In this document: piece after piece, positions 53,591 through 59,108 of the stretch
Numbering within the stretch: the first letter of the stretch is position 1
How the letters are laid out: every line of letters begins with the position of its first letter
Assembly: GCF_001418655.1 (NCBI RefSeq)
Contig: NZ_LIQZ01000014.1
Span: forward strand, 1-59,108
Length of the DNA stretch: 59,108 nucleotides
Direction of reading: 5' to 3'
Source of the DNA: Streptomyces phaeochromogenes
GTDB taxonomy: Bacteria > Actinomycetota > Actinomycetes > Streptomycetales > Streptomycetaceae
The notes under the pieces: model-generated
What the model was told of the DNA's origin: nothing
The model's input: only the letters and a program-made list of their open reading frames with translations
Database searches by the model: none
Program-made: the position numbers and the translations under genes

Positions 53591-55842
53591 GTGAGCGTCC
53601 TCCGCCTCTTCTTCGGGCGGGCCGAGCGCCTTCGGGTGTCGCGGTTGTTGCCGGCGTTGGGGTCGGGCACGGTGGCGGCCGGGTCGTCACCGTTCACCGG
53701 CTGCTGCCCGCCCTCCTCGGAGGCCTGCTCCTTCTTGGCCGGGTACTTCTCGACCTTCGGGGAGTCGATCGAACCGTCCTTCTCGATCTTCGGCAGGTTC
53801 TTCTGCGGGTCGTAGAGCAGGGCCTTCTTCTTGTCGATCGCGCCGTCCTCGGAGACGCCGTACAGCGCGTTGTAGATGTTGCGCACGGCGGGGCCCGAGG
53901 CGCCGGAACCCGTACCACCCTGGGAGATGGTCATGACGACCGAGTAGTCCTTGGTGTACGTCGTGAACCACGAGGTCGTCTGCTTGCCGTAGACCTCGGC
54001 CGTACCCGTCTTGGCGTGCATCGGGATCTTGTCCTGCGGCCAGCCGCCGAACCGCCAGGCGGCCGTACCGCGGGTCGCGACTCCCGCGAGGGCACCGTCT
54101 ATCTCGTCGCGCGTCTTGCGCGTCATCGGCAGCTTGCCGTGCGACTTGGGCTTGATCTCCTGGACGGTCTTGCCGTCGGGGCTGATGATCGCCTTGCCGA
54201 CGGTGGGGTCGTAGAGGGTGCCGCCGTTGGAGATCGCCGAGTAGATCGTCGCCATCTGGATCGGGGTGACGAGCGTGTCGCCCTGGCCGATCGAGTAGTT
54301 GACGGAGTCACCGGCACGCATCCGGTTGCCTTCGAGGCAGTTCTCGTACGCGATCTGCTGGGCGTACGAGCCGCCCTTCTTGCCGTACTTGCACCAGGCG
54401 TCCTTGTTGGCCTTCCAGTAGTCCTGCTTCCACTGGCGGTCGGGGACGCGGCCGGCGACCTCGTTCGGCAGGTCGATGCCGGTCTCCTTGCCGAGGCCGA
54501 ACTGGTGGGCCGTCTTGTAGAACCAGTCCTTGGCGTTCTTCTTCGGCTTGGTGCCGCCGTCCCGCTTCCACTCCTCGTGGGAGAGCCGGTAGAAGACGGT
54601 GTCGCAGGAGACCTCAAGGGCGCGGCCCAGGCTGATCGGGCCGTACCCCTTGGACTCGAAGTTGTTGAAGACCTGGCCGCCGATGGAGTACGAGCTGGAG
54701 CACTCGTAGGGGCCGTTGAAGGAGTAGCCCGCGTTGACCGCGGCGGCGGTCGGGATGACCTTGAAGACGGAGCCGGGGGCCGACTGGCCCTGGATCGCGC
54801 GGTTCAGGAGCGGGTAGTTGGAGCCCTTGCCGGTGAGCTTGGTGTAGTCCTTGCCGGAGATGCCGCCGACCCAGGCGTTCGGGTCGTACGACGGGTTGGA
54901 CGCCATCGCGACGACGCGGCCGGTCTTGGCCTCCATGACGACGACCGCTCCGGAGTCGGCCTTGTAGTTCTCGCCGGTGTTGTCGTCGAACACGTCGCGG
55001 GCGTCCTTCATCGCCTCGTTCAGCTCGTACTCGGCGACGCGCTGGACGCGGGAGTCGATGCTGGTGACGACGTTGGCGCCGGGCTGTGCCTCGTCGCTCT
55101 TGGCCTGGCCGATGACGCGGCCGAGGTTGTCGACCTCGTAGCGGGTGACGCCGGCCTTGCCGCGCAGTTCCTTGTCGTACTCGCGCTCCAGGCCGGAGCG
55201 GCCGACCTGGTCGGAGCGCAGATACGGCGACGCGGTGTCCTTGGCCTTGGTGATCTCCTCGTCGGTGACGGGCGAGAGATAGCCGAGGACCTGCGCGGTG
55301 TTCGCCTCACCGGGGGCGGCGTAGCGGCGGACGGCCATCGGTTCGGCGGTGATGCCGGGGAAGTCCTCGGCGCGCTCGCGGATCTGCAGGGCCTGCTTGG
55401 CCGTGGCCTCGTCGGTGATGGGGATCGGCTGGTAGGGCGAGCCGTTCCAGCACGGCTGCGGCGTCTTCGAGTCGCACAGCCGGACCTTGTCCAGGACGTC
55501 CTTGGCCTTCAGGCCGAGGACGCGCGCGAGCTTGGTGAGGACGGCGTCGCCGTCGTCCTTCATCTTCAGCAGGTCGGTGCGGGACGCGGAGACCACGAGC
55601 CGCGTCTCGTTGTCGGCGATCGGCACCCCGCGGGCGTCCAGGATCGAGCCGCGCACGGCGGGGCTGACGACCTGCTGGACGTGGTTGCCGGAGGCCTCCT
55701 TGGCGTACTCGTCGCCGTTGCGGATCTGGAGGTACCACAGGCGCCCGCCGAGGGTGCCCAGGAGCGAGAGCACGAGGATCTGGATGACGACGAGCCGGAT
55801 CTGGACCCGTGGGGTCCGGCCGGTCTCCGGGATGTTGGTCAC
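53587..55842 (-). CDS. mrdA: Penicillin-binding protein 2 (PBP2)
   Basis: Transpeptidase that cross-links new wall in the elongation complex. 751 residues: N-terminal membrane helix (IRLVVIQILVLSLLGTLGG), a dimerisation/pedestal domain and the C-terminal transpeptidase with active-site Ser358 (SxxK: GSVFK, Lys361), Ser412-x-Asp414 in SCDTVFYRL and KTG at 609-611 (KTGTAE). A disordered Lys/Glu-rich tail follows. ATG 55840-55842. It overlaps rodA by four bases, the classical PBP2-RodA coupling, and lies 82 bases downstream of mreD. Confidence 0.95.
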   Translation of the reverse strand: MTNIPETGRTPRVQIRLVVIQILVLSLLGTLGGRLWYLQIRNGDEYAKEASGNHVQQVVSPAVRGSILDARGVPIADNETRLVVSASRTDLLKMKDDGDAVLTKLARVLGLKAKDVLDKVRLCDSKTPQPCWNGSPYQPIPITDEATAKQALQIRERAEDFPGITAEPMAVRRYAAPGEANTAQVLGYLSPVTDEEITKAKDTASPYLRSDQVGRSGLEREYDKELRGKAGVTRYEVDNLGRVIGQAKSDEAQPGANVVTSIDSRVQRVAEYELNEAMKDARDVFDDNTGENYKADSGAVVVMEAKTGRVVAMASNPSYDPNAWVGGISGKDYTKLTGKGSNYPLLNRAIQGQSAPGSVFKVIPTAAAVNAGYSFNGPYECSSSYSIGGQVFNNFESKGYGPISLGRALEVSCDTVFYRLSHEEWKRDGGTKPKKNAKDWFYKTAHQFGLGKETGIDLPNEVAGRVPDRQWKQDYWKANKDAWCKYGKKGGSYAQQIAYENCLEGNRMRAGDSVNYSIGQGDTLVTPIQMATIYSAISNGGTLYDPTVGKAIISPDGKTVQEIKPKSHGKLPMTRKTRDEIDGALAGVATRGTAAWRFGGWPQDKIPMHAKTGTAEVYGKQTTSWFTTYTKDYSVVMTISQGGTGSGASGPAVRNIYNALYGVSEDGAIDKKKALLYDPQKNLPKIEKDGSIDSPKVEKYPAKKEQASEEGGQQPVNGDDPAATVPDPNAGNNRDTRRRSARPKKRRRTLT

Positions 55843-55924
55843 TGCTCCCCCTCCCTCAGCTCATACGGTGTGCTGTCGTCGTGAGAGCCCATCCGATGTG
55901 CAGTTGTTGTCGCGAGCGCCGCTC

Positions 55925-56608
55925 TCACAGCCGCTTGACCCCCTTGATGCGTCCCGCGCGCGCGACGCGCGCCCTGGCCGCCTTGACTCTCAGGCCGCCG
56001 CGCTGGCTGCCGATGCTCAGGCCCGTGCCGGAGGACAGCCAGCCCGCGGTGACGTCGGGTTTCTTGGCGGAACCACCACCGCCGCCGCCCGCCTCCGCGA
56101 GCGGGTCGTTCTCGGCGCGCCGGGCCAGGGCCATGATCCCCGGCACGACGAACGGGGCGAGCAACAGGTCGTACAGGGCGGCCGTGAACAGCAGGCTGCT
56201 CAGGCCCACATGGCGGGCCGCGGTGTCGCCGACGAGGGCGCCCACTCCCGCGTACAGAAGGGTGGATCCGACCGCGGCGGCGACGACCACGGCCATCGGG
56301 CCGGTCGCGGACTTGAGCTGGCCGTGATCGGGCTTGGCGAGTCCGGCGAGGTAGCCGATGACGCACAGCACGAGGGCGTAGCGCCCGGCTGCGTGGTCGG
56401 CGGGCGGGGCCAGGTCGGCGAGCAGGCCCGCCCCGAAGCCGACGAGGGCGCCGCCGACGTGGCCGTAGACCAGGGCGAGGCCGAGGACGGTGAGCAGCAG
56501 CAGGTCGGGCACGGCGCCCGGCAGGTGGAGCCGGGCGAGAACGCTCACCTGGATGACCAGGGCAACGACCACGAGAGTGGTGGAGAGCAGCATTCGGTTG
56601 AAGCGCAT
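55925..56608 (-). CDS. mreD: Rod-shape-determining protein MreD
   Basis: 227 residues, longer than typical MreD. It has five or six membrane helices (LLSTTLVVVALVIQVSVL, AVPDLLLLTVLGLALVYGHV, ALYDLLLAPFVVPGIMALA) and the usual position after mreC. The C-terminal 55 residues are polar with Gly-runs and basic residues (GGGGGGSAKKPDV). ATG 56606-56608 begins 19 bases after the mreC stop. It links MreC and the polymerases in the elongation/spore-wall complex. Confidence 0.92.
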   Translation of the reverse strand: MRFNRMLLSTTLVVVALVIQVSVLARLHLPGAVPDLLLLTVLGLALVYGHVGGALVGFGAGLLADLAPPADHAAGRYALVLCVIGYLAGLAKPDHGQLKSATGPMAVVVAAAVGSTLLYAGVGALVGDTAARHVGLSSLLFTAALYDLLLAPFVVPGIMALARRAENDPLAEAGGGGGGSAKKPDVTAGWLSSGTGLSIGSQRGGLRVKAARARVARAGRIKGVKRL

Positions 56609-56627
56609 GGGATTCAGCTCCTACTTC

Positions 56628-57572
56628 CTACTGCTCTTGCTGCAGACCGTCGGCGGGCGCGTTCGCCGAGGGGGTGACCGTCACGGTCACGGTCGGCGTG
56701 GGCGTTGGCTCTGGTTTGGGCGGCAGCACGTCGTCACGCGGGTCCTTGCGCGGGGCCTGGACCACGACGCCGACGATGTCGAGCTTGGTGAAGGACACGT
56801 ACGGCGTGACGTAGAGCGTGCGGGTCAGGTCACCGCCGGAGGGGTCGACGCGGGACACGATGCCCACGGGCACTCCGGGCACGAACGGCCGGTCGGCCTG
56901 GGATCCGAAGGTGACGAGCCGGTCGCCCTTCTTGATCTTGGCCTTGCCGTTGAGCAGCTCCACGCGCAGCGGGCGGTCCCCCTGGCCGGAGGCGAAGCCC
57001 AGCTCGTCGGTGGCCTCCATACGCGTGCCGACCGTGAAGTCGGGGTCGTTGGCGAGCAGCACGGTCGCGGTGTTGGGCCCCACGGTGGTGACGCGGCCGA
57101 CCAGCCCGTCCCCGTTCAGGACGGTCATGTCGCGCTTGATGCCGTCGTTCGCGCCGACGTCGATGGTCACGGTCCAGGAGAAACCCTGGGCCGCTCCTAT
57201 GGCGATGACCTCGGCGCCCTTGATGCCGTACTGCCCGGCGCCGGCCGTCTTGAGGACCTTGTCGAGCTGTTTGAGGCGACTGCGGTTACGGTCGTCGCTG
57301 CCCAGCTTCGCCTTCAACGCGGCGTTGTCGCGCTCCAGTTGGGCGATGCGGTCGTGACGGCCACCGGAGCCCTTCACTGCCTCGATCGCGTTGCCGACGG
57401 GGTCGACCGCGGAGGACACCCCGTTCTCGATCGGGCCGAAGACCGTGGCGGCGGCCTGCCGGGCACCGTCGACCGGCGAATCCTTGCCACCGCGGATGTC
57501 CACCGTGATCAAAGCGAACGCGATGGCGATCAGCAGCACCAAGAGCAGCCGGCTCTCTCGTGTGTCCCTCAC
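56628..57572 (-). CDS. mreC: Rod-shape-determining protein MreC
   Basis: 314 residues, one N-terminal membrane helix (LLLVLLIAIAFALITVDI), a coiled coil (DRIAQLERDNAALKAKLG) and the outer beta-barrel domain (VIAIGAAQGFSWTVTIDVGA, LVGRVTTVGPNTATVLLAND, GPNTATVLL). The C-terminus is Pro/Thr-rich (PTPTPTVTVTVTPS). GTG start at 57570-57572; an upstream GAGGAAGG is its best ribosome site, rather distant. Between mreC and mreB, 188 bases hold a terminator hairpin and three 13-bp repeats, so mreC probably has its own promoter. Confidence 0.95.
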   Translation of the reverse strand: MRDTRESRLLLVLLIAIAFALITVDIRGGKDSPVDGARQAAATVFGPIENGVSSAVDPVGNAIEAVKGSGGRHDRIAQLERDNAALKAKLGSDDRNRSRLKQLDKVLKTAGAGQYGIKGAEVIAIGAAQGFSWTVTIDVGANDGIKRDMTVLNGDGLVGRVTTVGPNTATVLLANDPDFTVGTRMEATDELGFASGQGDRPLRVELLNGKAKIKKGDRLVTFGSQADRPFVPGVPVGIVSRVDPSGGDLTRTLYVTPYVSFTKLDIVGVVVQAPRKDPRDDVLPPKPEPTPTPTVTVTVTPSANAPADGLQQEQ

Positions 57573-57595
57573 GTGCGGCGGCCGTGCCTTCCTCG

Positions 57596-57634
57596 TCGAA
57601 TACGTGTGTCGAGTGCGTGTGTCGAATACGTGTA
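57596..57634. repeat. Three tandem 13-bp repeats upstream of mreC
   Basis: TCGAATACGTGTG, TCGAGTGCGTGTG and TCGAATACGTGTA occupy 57596-57608, 57609-57621 and 57622-57634. Together they place regularly spaced copies at -24 to -62 relative to the mreC GTG. They may be operator sites. Confidence 0.75.
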
Positions 57635-57710
57635 TGACTCACCCGGAAAATCCCCGGAGTGCGGACCTGCGGGCGGCGTTATGGGGGAGCTTATGCCTGA
57701 ATATCAACGA

Positions 57711-57746
57711 TCCGCCGTACGAGAAGGGATCATCCCGTACGGCGGA
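57711..57746 (-). terminator. Terminator after mreB
   Basis: Eleven-base perfect arms TCCGCCGTACG/CGTACGGCGGA enclose an inner GGGAT/ATCCC stem, 15 bases beyond the mreB stop codon. Confidence 0.7.
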
Positions 57747-57760
57747 ATCGAAGCGTTACG

Positions 57761-58792
57761 TCATCTGCGCGGCTGGGCGTCCAGAACCTGCTGGAGCGCC
57801 TCGAACTCCTCGACGCACTTGCCGGAGCCGAGCGCCACGCTGTCGAGCGGATCCTCCGCGATATGGATCGGCATGCCGGTCTCGCGACGCAGCCGCTCGT
57901 CGAGACCACGGAGGAGGGCGCCACCACCGGTGAGCACGATCCCGCGGTCCATGACGTCGCCGGACAGCTCCGGCGGGCACTTGTCGAGGGTGGTCTTCAC
58001 CGCGTCGACGATGGCGTTGACGGGCTCCTCGATCGCCTTGCGGACTTCGGCGGCCGAGATGACCACGGTCTTCGGGAGGCCGGAGACCAGGTCCCGGCCG
58101 CGGATTTCGGTGTGTTCGTCATTGTCGAGGTCGTACGCGGAACCGATCGTGATCTTGATCTGCTCTGCCGTCCGCTCACCGAGAAGGAGCGAGTACTCCT
58201 TCTTGATGTGCTGGATGATCGCGTTGTCCAACTCGTCGCCGGCGACACGGATGGACTGTGCCGTGACGATTCCGCCGAGCGAGATGACCGCGACCTCCGT
58301 GGTGCCGCCGCCGATGTCCACCACCATGTTGCCCGTGGCCTCGTGGACCGGCAGGCCGGAGCCGATGGCCGCGGCCATGGGCTCCTCGATGATGTGCACC
58401 TGGCGGGCGCCGGCCTGGGACGACGCCTCGATGACGGCACGGCGCTCGACGCCCGTGATGCCCGAGGGCACACAGACGACGACGCGAGGACGCGCGAGAT
58501 AGCGCCGCTTGTGGATCTTCAGGATGAAGTAGCGGAGCATGCGCTCGGTGATCTCGAAGTCGGCGATGACACCGTCCTTCAGCGGGCGCACGGCAACGAT
58601 GTTGCCCGGCGTCCGCCCGATCATCTTCTTCGCTTCCGCGCCGACCGCGAGGATGCCACCGGTGTTGGTGTTGATCGCGACGACGGACGGCTCGTTGAGT
58701 ACGATCCCGCGACCCCTGACGTACACCAGCGTGTTGGCGGTCCCGAGGTCGACAGCCATGTCACGGCCGATGAACGACATTGAGTTCCCCAT
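57761..58792 (-). CDS. mreB: Actin-like cell-shape protein MreB
   Basis: Bacterial actin that positions wall synthesis; in Streptomyces it acts mainly in spore-wall formation. 343 residues from ATG 58790-58792 ([20 protein letters not shown]). Actin-fold elements are intact: phosphate-1 DLGTANTLV, phosphate-2 [14 protein letters not shown], adenosine loop [12 protein letters not shown] second ATG (58780) with GGGGAA upstream is another start, two residues into the same segment of the family. A strong hairpin follows it, and mreC begins 188 bases downstream. The length is standard. Confidence 0.97.
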   Translation of the reverse strand: MGNSMSFIGRDMAVDLGTANTLVYVRGRGIVLNEPSVVAINTNTGGILAVGAEAKKMIGRTPGNIVAVRPLKDGVIADFEITERMLRYFILKIHKRRYLARPRVVVCVPSGITGVERRAVIEASSQAGARQVHIIEEPMAAAIGSGLPVHEATGNMVVDIGGGTTEVAVISLGGIVTAQSIRVAGDELDNAIIQHIKKEYSLLLGERTAEQIKITIGSAYDLDNDEHTEIRGRDLVSGLPKTVVISAAEVRKAIEEPVNAIVDAVKTTLDKCPPELSGDVMDRGIVLTGGGALLRGLDERLRRETGMPIHIAEDPLDSVALGSGKCVEEFEALQQVLDAQPRR

Positions 58793-59108
58793 CAGGATTC
58801 GTCTGGCCTTCCCAAGTGGAGCTTTTGATGGCTTTTTAGGTCGGCGAGGGTGAGCGCTGTGACGTGAAGGCTTCCATCGTAGTCTCGCCTGCACGAACAC
58901 CGCGCGAGGGTCTTCGCCATTGTGACCAGATGACGTGCCGCCCCGCTTCTGGAGACGGTCCATCGGGGGAACGCGTTCCCTCGATCGCCACGCATATGCC
59001 AGCCGGCAGCTGCCATTGTGCGCCCCTCCCAGCTCAGAAGCCCAGCCGCCTGACACGCCATCAGAAGATTCTTGGCGGGACGGGGTCCCGGTGGGGCAAA
59101 TGGGTGGG
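58793..59108. other. mreB upstream region, 316 bp, cut by window edge
   Basis: No gene recognised. The region should hold the mreB promoter(s); a minus-strand TACGAT at about 58876-58881 fits TANNNT but lacks a -35 match. The sequence to the right edge is G-rich. Confidence 0.5.

Overview
The window is a 59.1 kb stretch of very GC-rich DNA whose gene content, codon usage, GTG starts, leaderless promoters and gene order point to a Streptomyces chromosome, in the conserved core region running from holA to mreB. No phage, transposase, integrase or CRISPR array was seen. Most genes lie on the minus strand.

Layout by position. 1-9.4 kb: holA (cut by the left edge), a small acidic protein, a YceI-like protein, an arylamine N-acetyltransferase, comEC and comEA, degV and a membrane-anchored coiled-coil protein. 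9.4-12.5 kb: leuS with a previously unlisted 12-residue Leu-containing leader peptide and attenuator. 12.7-15.6 kb, plus strand: a diheme b-type membrane protein coupled to a NuoF-like flavoprotein with a C-terminal ferredoxin. 15.8-19.2 kb: two tRNA-Ala(GGC) genes flanking two small zinc-ribbon proteins and a divergent MFS exporter/HTH regulator pair. 19.4-24.1 kb: a histidine phosphatase, rsfS, a divergent LytR-CpsA-Psr-type protein, nadD and two tiny membrane proteins. 24.2-27.3 kb: an M48 peptidase and two related single-pass proteins with matching leaderless promoters. 27.4-30.6 kb: proA, a small conserved gene, proB. 30.9-33.0 kb: a TagF-like membrane polymerase. 33.3-35.5 kb: obg, rpmA, rplU. 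35.7-37.1 kb: a secreted phospholipase D-like protein. 37.3-41.5 kb: RNase E/G, whose reading frame is broken once in the N-terminal arm. 41.7-48.4 kb: a TIGR03936-type protein, then an accessory-looking stretch (a Trp-rich 11-residue-repeat membrane protein, a coiled-coil/Mrr nuclease/TerD fusion, an unrecognised protein, a Nudix hydrolase, a small membrane protein). 48.7-52.3 kb: TIGR03960-type radical SAM protein and a CYTH-CHAD protein. 52.4-58.8 kb: the cell-shape cluster rodA, pbp2, mreD, mreC, mreB.

Functional links. The right end (rodA, pbp2, mreD, mreC, mreB) is the elongation/spore-wall machinery, and the LCP-type and TagF-like proteins are plausible wall-polymer partners in the same region. 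rplU-rpmA-obg is a ribosome-linked operon with an excellent sigma-70-type promoter. The most unusual items are the Trp-rich repeat protein beside the Mrr-TerD fusion, the leuS attenuator, the frame break in rne, the diheme/NADH/ferredoxin module, the twin leaderless promoters of the paralogous membrane proteins and the 13-bp tandem repeats in front of mreC.
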